A stretch of 64,000 nucleotides of DNA. Origin: CALSMU01 sp965230225 (lineage in GTDB: Bacteria; Bacteroidota; Bacteroidia; Flavobacteriales_D; Parvicellaceae). The DNA lies in NCBI GenBank assembly GCA_965230225.1, contig CBDDKM010000002.1, forward strand, positions 310,001 through 374,000, read 5' to 3'. The position numbers and the translations under genes are program-made. The notes beneath the pieces were generated by a model. The model worked only from the letters and a program-made list of their open reading frames with translations. It did not search any database and had not been told where the DNA came from. Below are positions 1-9,399 of this stretch, piece after piece (the stretch's first letter is position 1; each line of letters opens with the position of its first letter).

Positions 1-192
1 GAAATCCTAAATCAGGAATACCCCAAACACTTCAACTCCAAATTGGCTTTTGCTGGTGCTGCAGATGTAGACGAGAAAACAATCAGACGTATTCTGAAAG
101 GTGAACAGAACATTTCTCTTGATTTGCTTATCCAAATCTGTAAAGTACTAGAGCTACAACCATCTGAACTACTTGCCAAAGCAGGTGTTTGA
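1..192 (+). CDS. XRE-family helix-turn-helix regulator, C-terminal part (5' end cut by window edge)
   Basis: The frame is open from base 1 and stops with TGA at 190-192, giving the last 63 residues of a protein whose start lies outside the window. The segment contains a Cro/C1-type helix-turn-helix pattern (VDEKTIRRILKGEQNISLD, then LIQICKVLELQPSELL), in which the recognition helix is followed by the usual 'dL..i...L...p.eLl' helix. Such single-domain proteins act as DNA-binding repressors or as antitoxins of the HigA type. No partner gene is visible, so the role stays open. A terminator-like hairpin follows and separates it from the convergent RHS operon. Confidence 0.8.
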   Translation, partial: EILNQEYPKHFNSKLAFAGAADVDEKTIRRILKGEQNISLDLLIQICKVLELQPSELLAKAGV

Positions 193-237
193 TCTTATTA
201 TAAATGTTGTATTGTAGAAAAGGTACAGGAAAGAAAA

Positions 238-270
238 AACCCGCTCTAAGAACGGGCTTTAGTTTTATTT
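238..270. terminator. Bidirectional terminator-like hairpin
   Basis: The bases CCCGCTCTAAGAACGGG at 240-256 fold into a short stem with one internal mismatch. A-rich sequence lies to the left and a T-rich run (TTTAGTTTTATTTTT) to the right. It sits between the convergent ends of the XRE gene (+) and the 68-aa gene (-), where a terminator serving both strands is expected. Confidence 0.65.
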
Positions 271-296
271 TTGATTTGGTTGGTTGATCATTTTAA

Positions 297-503
297 TTAC
301 TTAAACCTCCACAAACTTGGCTTTTCCTCTAAATCAATAGATTGGTCCTTCCAAATTAATGTATACAATGGTTCTTCGGGAAAATCATTCAATCTTAATG
401 ACAGAGTTTGATTTTCAACCTTTGCGTAATAATACCCTTTTCGATCTGGATGGACCAACCATTCCAATTCGGTTACTGTTAAGTCTTCAATTCTATTAAT
501 CAT
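297..503 (-). CDS. Small cytosolic protein, candidate immunity protein for the upstream RHS toxin
   Basis: 68 aa, without signal peptide or membrane segment, acidic and aromatic-rich (about five Trp/Tyr clustered near HPDRKGYYYAKV and LYTLIWKD). The start ATG (501-503) overlaps the TAA stop of the RHS gene (496-498), an 8-bp overlap that implies translational coupling. I do not recognise the family. Calling it an immunity protein is an inference from position: a short, soluble, unrelated ORF directly after the variable toxin tip of an RHS protein is the standard layout of polymorphic toxin loci. It is the last gene of the eight-gene operon and is followed by the terminator at 238-270. Confidence 0.75.
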   Translation of the reverse strand: MINRIEDLTVTELEWLVHPDRKGYYYAKVENQTLSLRLNDFPEEPLYTLIWKDQSIDLEEKPSLWRFK

Positions 504-3500
504 TATTTATCCCAAATTTTTTGTTTACTTCCTTATTCGTTTTCTTTCCAACATTGATAATCTTCTCCCACAATGCTGCCCCTTGATATCCTTGCTCAGA
601 ATATTTATTCACATAGAATTCAAAATCTAAAATTGGTCGATCAACATCCAATTTAGCGGCTGTTTCTCTATCCGCCATTAAATCCCTTGCTTGTTGTTTA
701 TATAGGTTTCTTTGTCTATTTATTTTTCTAGCATTTAATTCGGTTGGAGCAACATCAGTATTCATTTTATTAACTTTTTCATTATACCACTGTCTCACCT
801 CCAAGTTACTCATAGAACCATTTTTCGGTCTATTCCTTGAATTAAATAACTTATTGAATCCTCCTTTTATGAAGTTAGTAAATTTTCCAAAAGTGGAAAC
901 ACTTGCGGTTGATTTTATCTCAACAGCTCTAAGGTTAATAGTTCCTGACAAACTTCCGACTGTCACAGTAATATCTGCCCAAGCTTCAGCATCGCCACCA
1001 AACGCCTTGCTTAACATAACCCCAGTTGACAATGTATTAGAAGCTTGTCCAAATGTTACTATATCAGCTGCATACATCTCTGGGTTTTCCATTGCTGTTG
1101 GCATGTTCGCTACCCCTTCAATCAATGCTTTTCCAGTAGCATGGTCTTTTATTCTTCTAATATAATCTCCTCCCCAATTGTTTCCATAACCAGAAGCATC
1201 AAGTTGCTTTGAAGCCATAACAACAGGGTTATAAGTCCCTATTGCCCATTCCAAACCACCCAATATTGTTTCTGGTGGTGGCTTTATAGCATCAGCTCCA
1301 CTAGGATCAGCCCAATATATAGGGTTATTATCAAAAGCACTATAAGGACTAAAATGATGATGGGTTACAGGGTCCAAACTCAGCCATCTACCCAACCTTG
1401 GGTCATACTGTCTAAATTCTGTAGTATAAGAATTTCCATTCCCCTTCACTTCATCATCTTTCTCCATACCATTGAACCCATATCTATAACCTTCTTCATT
1501 TCCGCTTCTATTATCCATTACCATTCCGAATGGGTAGTAATCAGAGTAAGACTGTACATCTGGTTCGTAGTAATCTACAATAGCATCTGTACCTGTAATA
1601 AGCTCATAGTCTCCTGCTGATGGTGTATAGTAGTACACATCTAATCCAGAGTCGTAAGAGTAATCTTCTGCTGTTCCACCTACATAGCTGTACTTTTTGG
1701 TGTCCATAGCTAGTTTCTTATCAGACACTACTGCTAATACATTTCCTAAGTGGTTTGATAGCTCGTACTTCTTGTTCCCCACTTCTCTCTGGTAGAATCC
1801 AAAGTCTTCTTCGGTTCCTTCGTCAGTTTCGGTAATGTCATAATCGTCAAACCACCCATCAGAAGTGTAACTACTTACTTCCATTCTACGGTAATAAATC
1901 ATCTCATCGTGGTCTTTTAACCCTTCTCTACTACTTCCGTAAATTGGATGATCCATCAGTTTAGTGGTTTCTTTAATGTCTCCTGCTGCTACTTCTTCGT
2001 AAGTAGTTTTATAGGTAGCCATTGGAGTTCCTGATGCATCCATTACATAGTGGGTAATGGTCCAACCTTCCTGATTGGTTACTGCTCCACTTTCTCTGTC
2101 TTTAGCAATCTTCATTACACGGTTGCCCATTTCATCGTACAGGAACATTACATCATCTTCTCCATCTACATCTCTTTGTACCTCTCTTACTTTTCCATTT
2201 TGGTACCAGGTAATATTACTAATGCTTTCTGCATCGTCTGAGATCAGACTTCCTCGAGCATCGTACGTGTAGTTAGCACTTGATTGATCGTCAATATCAT
2301 CTGTCCAGCTTCCACTGGCAATGGCATCATCCACATACTCCAGCTGGTTCGTTCCAGCTATATAATTGTAGGTGAATTCATCCATTTTTCTGGCAGATGC
2401 TGAGACTCCATGAGCATGTCGGATAATCGATAACAGGTTACCGTTACCATCGTAAGTATACCCAGCATTGTAATCTCCATTGTTAGACATCCCAGTGAAC
2501 GCACTTCCTAAGTAAGTTGCCACGGTATCGATACGCTGCAATTGATCGTACTGATAGATACTGGCATTTATGTCCTGAACTACCTGACTGGTATTCATCA
2601 ATGCTGTTGCCATGTGGCGGATATTTCCGTTGTATAGGTTTGCTCCCAGGTTGGAAGCCCCCATATCATCAATATCATCAAAGAATTTATTAGAATTAAT
2701 ACCTCCAATACTTTCATAATCGTTTTCGTGGTATCCAAGGGTAAATCCAAAGGCATCTATTGCAAAGTACTTGTGCATTTGACCAGAGCCGTATACTCCC
2801 TCAATGCTTCCATCTCTTCCCATGTCTTGCTCAGCTATTAACTGGTTTCCATTGGTTCCCTTAAGCCATCCATTGATGTTGTAGGCATAATCGATTCCCT
2901 GTACCTGATCTTCTCCAATTTCTTTTCTGGCCAGTGGCCCGTGCTGATAGTACAGGTACTTAGCATCCTGATCCCAGATAATTCCATCCTGAGAAGTTGA
3001 GGCGGTTACCAATCGGTTATCCGCATCGTAAGTATAACGATGCATGAACTGATCTACTTCTCCTTTTTGGTAAGTTACTTCGTTTACATTTCCGCTAATC
3101 AGATCGTAATCGTAGTCCAAACGCTTTAAGTGATGACCTATGGCCTCCAGGTAAGCATTTTCTTTGTACAATACGTCAACATTTCCGTGAATATCGTACC
3201 CGTAGAACGATGCAAACAGGTAATCAGGATCGTCTTTAGTGGTACTCCAGTAATAGCTTGCCGCTACCCTGTTTCTTAAGAAAGAACTCTCTGCAGCTGT
3301 AAGTGGAGATGTTACTCCAGCTCTTACAGCATCGTAATCCGTTGCTGTTACTTCTTTGTAGTAAGGAACAGAAGCTCCATAGGTCCAGTCGTTCCAGTTA
3401 TCCGGATAGTTATCTGCATTTATTTCTGTTTCTGTTGGATCGGTATCGGCATGTAAGATTCCACTCTCCACCAATCTTCCTTGCTCATCGTATTTTACAT

Positions 3501-6500
3501 AGCTATACTCTGCTTGAGTGAAACTAGCCTGGCGAGCATCTTGTGATGCCACCAATCGACCTATGTTATCGTACCAGAATCGGCTAGAATAATGCCCTGC
3601 ATCTACCGATGAGATCTCATATCCTCCAACAATCAATTGATTCGTTCCTATACCTGCAATGGCATTAATGGTTCCTGTTACCGGTACTGTTTGAGACTCC
3701 CAGGTAGTGGCTCCATCGTTAGTGGTTTCCATTACACTGTTTCCACCAATGTACCCATCTTGCTCCGTACTAAAGTGAAGGTCCAGAATAGACGTCCCTG
3801 CTGTTGTATTGCTGTACACATTGGTCCAGGTTGATCCATCATCATCCGAATAATAAGCGTAGGCATTGTTGTTAGCAGAAACTACTTTAATTCCTCCCGT
3901 GTAAATGTCTCCACTTGGAGTAATCGAAACAGCATATCCAGTAAACGATCCGTGGAGTGAAGTAGCAGCAGCTACCGTCCAGCTTCCCGAATAGGTCATC
4001 TTAACTGTTCTTCCAGATGCTCCTACTGCAAACCCTTTTGCATCATCAACAAACGCAACATCTTCTAAATTATCCGTGATAGATCCACTAGAATGATTTG
4101 AAAAACTATAACTCGTTCCGTCAAAATCAATTTGAAGGATCTTTCCTGAATTCCCTACCGCCATGGCACTATTTCCATCAAAATATCGAACAGCATTTAA
4201 ATCTTGCCCTACTCCGGTTATGGTTACCTGAGTCCAGGTACTTCCTCCATCACTCGTTCCATAAACCAAAGGTTCTCCCGATTTTTTGTCTCCTACCAAT
4301 ATTCCATGAGTAGTATTAACAAAATCTACTCCGTTTAATTGTTTCGTATTTCCGGTAGGAGTTATATCTGTCCAAGTACTTCCTCCATCGGTTGTCTTAT
4401 AAGCTTTTCCATCAATACCGGTGGCATATCCTAAATTGGTATTAACCATATCAATGGCTGTAATTTGAGTAGCAGAAGATCCTCCTGCACCAGTGGCATA
4501 GCTATAATCCCATGTTCCCGTGGTTTCTGTATCAGGTGTGTTTTGAGATACTAACTGGTTCAATGAGTTATAATAATAGTGGGTCACCATGCTGTGCTGT
4601 GCTTTTACAAAAGCATGTGTTGGATCGGTTGGATCCTCTCGGTACTCCGCCGTAGCATCCAGTTCTGCACTGGTTAGTAAGGTTACTCCTTCCGGTGGAA
4701 CCGTTCTGGTTAGGTTACCTGCCTGATCGTGATAAAACAAGGTATAGTGGTACTCATAGTCTTTGGCTGTTAAGTCAAACGACTCTGCAAAATTACTGCT
4801 CCCATCTAAATTGAAACAGTGAGTAACATAAGCATCAATAAAGATTTGAGTATACTCTTGAAGCATTTCGTAGTACTCTGCTGAAGCCTGTGCTGAAGCC
4901 AATCCTTCTACTCCGGTTGAATCGCACGGATCAAACTCCGGTTCACAATACGACAATAACTCTTCGTAGTTGGCTCGGATGTTATTCATGATGGAAGTCG
5001 AAAGGGTATTGTCATTGTCTTTACAATGGTCCTTCCACAACTTTAATGTGTCATCATCTACCGTAATTCCATACATCACCAAATATTCGGCTTGCATCTC
5101 AGTATACACCTGAGCCGATGTTGGCGTTCCAGATCCGGACCAATCGTAGTAAATCTCATCGTACATGGAGTTTAACTCCTCACACATACAATCAGGAATA
5201 TCCGGACAGAATAAGTCCATCGTTCCCAATGTTACCGAATTAGTTCCATCGTCTAACTTAATGGTTTTCCCATCCAGAGATACATCGTGTACCTTAACAA
5301 TTAATTCTGTTCCGTTTTGATACACATATAACCCAGGATAAGAATACTCCGTTAGCTCAACAAAAATAGAATCTGCCCAGGCTCCCGATGCAGGCTCCGG
5401 ATTATCCGTACAATCTAAGTTTACCTCTCCACTAACTATAGTGGTTCCAATGTAGATTCTTGGATTGACAATATTAGTAGATGTACCACAAACGTCAATT
5501 GTCTCTATATCAAATGTATCCGCTACATAACAGTAATAATATTGGTTCGACAAATCATCGTGCATATCGTTCAGGTCAGTAGTATCGCCTGCGTTTCCGG
5601 TGGTATAGGTCTCATCTAAATGATAAGGATCCTGGAAGTGTAACTGGAAACCTTCGTAATCTCCATCACATCCTGTTATGCCCGAATCGTCGGCCACCAT
5701 GTCTGGTAAATCTCCCGAACCGGTATCAAACTGATCACACAGGTATTTACATCCATCACTGATTTTCTCATCGGAAATCATCTCTTGTTTTTTATGGATG
5801 TAGTAATACTTCCACATGTTCCAGTAATCGTCCATCGTCGGGCTGGTATAAGCTGCATCAGTGGCATCCACAGCATCTTCCCAAATGCTATTGGCTCCGC
5901 TCACCGCCATAATTCCAGTGGTGCTTTCATTTAATAACATGGCATCATCTACGTCGCCCAACAGAGTATTTCCAGACATGTAATCGTTATCGATAATTCC
6001 TGTAGCATCCGTTACGTTGGCAGGATCAGTTACGTTTTGAACCCATCCATTTTGGTAAGCGGTACTCCAGGTAGTTACGTTGATTAACTCATGGTTATAA
6101 GCCTCCGTTGCTGCTTCTGCTACGCACCACTTATAGTGGCAATATTCCGGGTGAAAATCCACCAGTCCGTAGTACACAGTACCGTTATCGGCTGTGGCAC
6201 TTTGTGGTAAGGTATCTGCCCAGGCTGGATCCCAGTTGTCAATGACTTCTTGCCAAGTATCAACTCCTGTTGGGAATCCAAAATCACTCCAGAAACTCCC
6301 TGAAGTCTTTAAGGTATTGTCCCACAGGTCTACAACATTGGCATCAAACCAATCGTCATTGGGTGTAGTAGATGCTCCAAACTGAACATTATCAAAATAC
6401 TGACCTCCAGGACTCATGTCCTGAGCTAGAAGCACCTTAATGTCTTCACATGAGTTTTCAATTCCATCAGAGTCCACCGGATTGAAATCAGCACAGTCAG

Positions 6501-8724
6501 CAGAATCACACAAACCAGTTAGTTCACAATATTCCTGACAGGTTAAACAGTTGCTCCAATCAATAGAGTCCAAAGCAGCATCGATGTAATCCTGCTCGGT
6601 ATCAAAACAAGTATTCGCAGCAGTACCTAAAAAGTCCTGAAAATCGGACACTGCCAAATCCAGGGCATCCTGATTCAAGGATAATTTCTTGTAAACAGTA
6701 TAAGTTCCTATTTCGGTAAAATTGATGGTGAAATCTACTGTTAGGTTTGCTCCTCCTACTTTTAATCCAGTATAGGAATAAGTAGCATCTGCCGGGGTAT
6801 CATCTTTTACCAACTCCCCACATTCATCTCTTACTTCGATCAACAAATCGTACTCGCAATCGTAATCATCGGTATCTCCACACATCCCTTCCAATGTTTC
6901 AGGAGTTAGGGTGTATGAAAAATCATGATCGCCAGTACTCTTTACAAAGTAAGGAGTGGTTAATATATAAGCTTGTTCTGAGGTACTGTATTCGTTAAAT
7001 ACAATAATATCATCGGTAATCGTACTTGCTACACCAGGATTACTGGTAATGGCTTCTAGTCCCGTTGGAGCCTCACCAATTAATGAGGTGGCTTTCGTTT
7101 TTCCACTTAAATCCATATAGGTCATGGACAGTTGTCCATTGGCATCTTCTACCGCTTGTACAGTATAATGCTTAGCGTGTCCGGCTTCGTTTCCGAACAA
7201 TCTGTCCAACTCTTTCTGTAGTGGGCGACCCACGTAAAACTTCGTCTCGTGCCCACTTCCGATATTGTGATTGTCTCCTGCTCCTCCCTGCATTCGAACA
7301 CGTCCTTTACGATCGTAAGTAACACGGGTATAAGGGTATTCGTTGGCATCCGGGATATAGGCATTCATTCCCGTCTTTTCTGAGTTCTGGTCCGAGTAAT
7401 AATTACTCACTCCTGATCCATTATCCATCTTGGCATCGCTCGGCTCACATACATCGGTGGTATTATCTAAATCAAAATCTACCTTACTAAATCCATGGGT
7501 ACCTGCACCATTCATGTTAAAGTTATCGTAAAACTTAATGGCCCCATCTCGGGTGGTGGAAGGACTTGGTAATGCCTGCACCGTTGCTCTTCCTTCAAAA
7601 TCGTAGTAAGATTCTGCTATAATACTTTGGTCTTCGGTATTCGACTTAGTAACACTCTGACGGTTTCGCTGTGATCCATCAAAGTAACTTACCACTTCTT
7701 TTTTCTTTCCACCTTCTGCATAAACGGCACTATAGGTCCAGTTCTTCGAAGCTCCTGATCCGGGCATCTCATGAGGACTTACCGTAATCACGTCTGCCGT
7801 TTGATCACTCCAAACTCCTACTTTACGCTGATCAGGACTTTCAAAATACCTCCCCACAGGGCGTACTCGATAAAACAGTTTTCCTTCTTCGTAAATCAGG
7901 TTCAATTTATAGTCGTTATCTGTAACTGTTACTCTAGTAAAGTCTTTGTCGTTAATATCCGATGGTAAAGTATAACTGCTGTAATTGGCTGAGTACTCCG
8001 ATAAGAAGTACCACTCCACATCATACTCTTCTGCTCCGTCTATCAGGTTCCAATACAAACGAACCTCATTATCGTTAAGAGAAGTGTTCTGAACATTGTC
8101 CTCATGTTGAACATTCACTGCTATTAAATAATCAATATCATGAATTCGATTCACCACCATGCGGTTTTCCAATCGAACATCCGATGGCACTACTCCGCCC
8201 AACCCCGTAGTAGTAACACTAATATTGGTTAACGTTACCTTTAATGCTCCTGTAAAGGCATATACATCCTGAGGAATGTAAGTCACATTCTCATCTCCAT
8301 CGTAATCAATACTCAGGGTAATGCTATTCCCTCCATTGACCTGAAATACGTTGTTATTCGTATCGTATGCCACCACATCAAAGGTGACATCAATGCTCCA
8401 GTCTCCGGTAGAAGGGTTGTAATACTTATGATTATCTCCGGTAAATTCCAAACTGATCACATTCTGGATACTTTGATTTTTAAAATCAGAATTCCAGCCT
8501 CCTGTGACAATCTGAGACCACAGAGGGTCTTCATTGTCCAATACACTATTGTTCTGCATATCGGCTCCATACCAATAGGAACTCCAGTCGTATTCGATAG
8601 CAGATACGCTACTGCTAAGAGCCATCAAAATGACAACAAAGATTTGCCTCACACGAGACAGCGTTGGGTATATTGTTGTTTGTTTCATCTTAGTATTGTT
8701 ATTAGGTTCTAATTTCTTTTTCAT
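496..8724 (-). CDS. Giant exported RHS/YD-repeat protein with Ycf48-like insert and polymorphic-toxin C-terminus
   Basis: 2742 aa. The start at 8724 overlaps the previous stop (ATGA). The ATG 12 codons later (MKQTTIYP) would give a more typical Sec signal peptide ending SSSVSA, so either start is possible. Visible order: a fibronectin-like region around residues 200-320; Cys-rich stretches between about 650 and 1250; repeated Ycf48/BNR units ('TTDGGSTW', 'TSDGGSTW', 'SDDDGSTW') at about 1420-1700; YD repeats (YTYDADNRLV, YTYDGNGNLLS, YTYDARGSLIS) at about 1700-2300; the RHS-associated core (YDPRLGRWLSLDP near 2443, closing at DPSGAD near 2474); then a tip of about 260 aa. The last ~105 residues (SNLEVRQWY ... 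QARDLMADRET ... NKKFG) resemble, from memory, a toxin tip found on LXG, FHA and RHS proteins in many phyla; its activity is unknown to me. RHS repeats build a hollow shell that encloses a toxin. No T9SS sorting domain is seen, so the route across the outer membrane is unclear. Confidence 0.9.
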   Translation of the reverse strand: MKKKLEPNNNTKMKQTTIYPTLSRVRQIFVVILMALSSSVSAIEYDWSSYWYGADMQNNSVLDNEDPLWSQIVTGGWNSDFKNQSIQNVISLEFTGDNHKYYNPSTGDWSIDVTFDVVAYDTNNNVFQVNGGNSITLSIDYDGDENVTYIPQDVYAFTGALKVTLTNISVTTTGLGGVVPSDVRLENRMVVNRIHDIDYLIAVNVQHEDNVQNTSLNDNEVRLYWNLIDGAEEYDVEWYFLSEYSANYSSYTLPSDINDKDFTRVTVTDNDYKLNLIYEEGKLFYRVRPVGRYFESPDQRKVGVWSDQTADVITVSPHEMPGSGASKNWTYSAVYAEGGKKKEVVSYFDGSQRNRQSVTKSNTEDQSIIAESYYDFEGRATVQALPSPSTTRDGAIKFYDNFNMNGAGTHGFSKVDFDLDNTTDVCEPSDAKMDNGSGVSNYYSDQNSEKTGMNAYIPDANEYPYTRVTYDRKGRVRMQGGAGDNHNIGSGHETKFYVGRPLQKELDRLFGNEAGHAKHYTVQAVEDANGQLSMTYMDLSGKTKATSLIGEAPTGLEAITSNPGVASTITDDIIVFNEYSTSEQAYILTTPYFVKSTGDHDFSYTLTPETLEGMCGDTDDYDCEYDLLIEVRDECGELVKDDTPADATYSYTGLKVGGANLTVDFTINFTEIGTYTVYKKLSLNQDALDLAVSDFQDFLGTAANTCFDTEQDYIDAALDSIDWSNCLTCQEYCELTGLCDSADCADFNPVDSDGIENSCEDIKVLLAQDMSPGGQYFDNVQFGASTTPNDDWFDANVVDLWDNTLKTSGSFWSDFGFPTGVDTWQEVIDNWDPAWADTLPQSATADNGTVYYGLVDFHPEYCHYKWCVAEAATEAYNHELINVTTWSTAYQNGWVQNVTDPANVTDATGIIDNDYMSGNTLLGDVDDAMLLNESTTGIMAVSGANSIWEDAVDATDAAYTSPTMDDYWNMWKYYYIHKKQEMISDEKISDGCKYLCDQFDTGSGDLPDMVADDSGITGCDGDYEGFQLHFQDPYHLDETYTTGNAGDTTDLNDMHDDLSNQYYYCYVADTFDIETIDVCGTSTNIVNPRIYIGTTIVSGEVNLDCTDNPEPASGAWADSIFVELTEYSYPGLYVYQNGTELIVKVHDVSLDGKTIKLDDGTNSVTLGTMDLFCPDIPDCMCEELNSMYDEIYYDWSGSGTPTSAQVYTEMQAEYLVMYGITVDDDTLKLWKDHCKDNDNTLSTSIMNNIRANYEELLSYCEPEFDPCDSTGVEGLASAQASAEYYEMLQEYTQIFIDAYVTHCFNLDGSSNFAESFDLTAKDYEYHYTLFYHDQAGNLTRTVPPEGVTLLTSAELDATAEYREDPTDPTHAFVKAQHSMVTHYYYNSLNQLVSQNTPDTETTGTWDYSYATGAGGSSATQITAIDMVNTNLGYATGIDGKAYKTTDGGSTWTDITPTGNTKQLNGVDFVNTTHGILVGDKKSGEPLVYGTSDGGSTWTQVTITGVGQDLNAVRYFDGNSAMAVGNSGKILQIDFDGTSYSFSNHSSGSITDNLEDVAFVDDAKGFAVGASGRTVKMTYSGSWTVAAATSLHGSFTGYAVSITPSGDIYTGGIKVVSANNNAYAYYSDDDGSTWTNVYSNTTAGTSILDLHFSTEQDGYIGGNSVMETTNDGATTWESQTVPVTGTINAIAGIGTNQLIVGGYEISSVDAGHYSSRFWYDNIGRLVASQDARQASFTQAEYSYVKYDEQGRLVESGILHADTDPTETEINADNYPDNWNDWTYGASVPYYKEVTATDYDAVRAGVTSPLTAAESSFLRNRVAASYYWSTTKDDPDYLFASFYGYDIHGNVDVLYKENAYLEAIGHHLKRLDYDYDLISGNVNEVTYQKGEVDQFMHRYTYDADNRLVTASTSQDGIIWDQDAKYLYYQHGPLARKEIGEDQVQGIDYAYNINGWLKGTNGNQLIAEQDMGRDGSIEGVYGSGQMHKYFAIDAFGFTLGYHENDYESIGGINSNKFFDDIDDMGASNLGANLYNGNIRHMATALMNTSQVVQDINASIYQYDQLQRIDTVATYLGSAFTGMSNNGDYNAGYTYDGNGNLLSIIRHAHGVSASARKMDEFTYNYIAGTNQLEYVDDAIASGSWTDDIDDQSSANYTYDARGSLISDDAESISNITWYQNGKVREVQRDVDGEDDVMFLYDEMGNRVMKIAKDRESGAVTNQEGWTITHYVMDASGTPMATYKTTYEEVAAGDIKETTKLMDHPIYGSSREGLKDHDEMIYYRRMEVSSYTSDGWFDDYDITETDEGTEEDFGFYQREVGNKKYELSNHLGNVLAVVSDKKLAMDTKKYSYVGGTAEDYSYDSGLDVYYYTPSAGDYELITGTDAIVDYYEPDVQSYSDYYPFGMVMDNRSGNEEGYRYGFNGMEKDDEVKGNGNSYTTEFRQYDPRLGRWLSLDPVTHHHFSPYSAFDNNPIYWADPSGADAIKPPPETILGGLEWAIGTYNPVVMASKQLDASGYGNNWGGDYIRRIKDHATGKALIEGVANMPTAMENPEMYAADIVTFGQASNTLSTGVMLSKAFGGDAEAWADITVTVGSLSGTINLRAVEIKSTASVSTFGKFTNFIKGGFNKLFNSRNRPKNGSMSNLEVRQWYNEKVNKMNTDVAPTELNARKINRQRNLYKQQARDLMADRETAAKLDVDRPILDFEFYVNKYSEQGYQGAALWEKIINVGKKTNKEVNKKFGINND

Positions 8725-9398
8725 AGTCCTGCAACGGTTAAGGTGTAGTCTTTATAGGACTCTGCTAATTCTGTTTTCTCGGCGCGTTTACGGATGTATT
8801 TCTTTAAATCGTATACTGATTCCGAAGGGGCATTTTGACTAAAACGGGTATAAATCACTTCCGATTTATACATCCCCATGTTCGCTTTGGTGTCTTTCTG
8901 GTTATAGTAATAAACTACCTTGCGCAGGTAATGGGTCTGGGAATCAAAAGTGATGACCGTGCGCTCTATCAATTCCAATGGATTGTGAATGATGTAGGTA
9001 GTTCCTCCATTCTTCTGACCCACATACTCCACCGAGTCGATGTTCTTCTTGAGTTGATCCAACTCACTGTTCAGATCAAACTGCTGGCTCTTTTTACTTT
9101 CGTGGAATACAATCACTTCTTTGTTTAAATGATCCACCAGAATGCTTTGTGTTCCATCGGAAATGGTTTCTCTACTTCCTGCCTTGGAATAGTACTTATC
9201 GCCTTTCTTCCTCAGCATGGCATGAGAATAAACCTCTCCCCTTGCCTGCGAAGATTTATACATTTTTACTTCCACATCTACCGTAAGGTATTTACTGGTA
9301 AATTGTTCAGACACTTTTGATATGTCTTCAAAATAATCCTGGGCCTGAACCATCTGACAGGACACCAGCAGTAATAATATGTTTAGTAATTTCTTCAT
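8721..9398 (-). CDS. Small exported protein of the RHS operon, possible LolA-like fold
   Basis: 225 aa with an N-terminal export signal (KKLLNILLLLVSCQMVQAQ). It could be cut by signal peptidase I after QAQ, or the LVSC could act as a lipobox, in which case it would be a lipoprotein. The body alternates charged beta-rich stretches (VDVEVKMYKSSQARGEVYS, KKEVIVFHES) and ends in a helical, basic segment. The pattern 'conversion of a measured basal state, then YLRKVVYYY' resembles LolA/LolB-like half-barrels that bind lipidated or hydrophobic partners, but this is only a visual impression. It begins 1 bp after the SpvB-like gene and overlaps the RHS gene by 4 bp, so it is probably made together with both giants, perhaps as an accessory or chaperone. 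Confidence 0.85.
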   Translation of the reverse strand: MKKLLNILLLLVSCQMVQAQDYFEDISKVSEQFTSKYLTVDVEVKMYKSSQARGEVYSHAMLRKKGDKYYSKAGSRETISDGTQSILVDHLNKEVIVFHESKKSQQFDLNSELDQLKKNIDSVEYVGQKNGGTTYIIHNPLELIERTVITFDSQTHYLRKVVYYYNQKDTKANMGMYKSEVIYTRFSQNAPSESVYDLKKYIRKRAEKTELAESYKDYTLTVAGL

Positions 9399-9399
9399 T

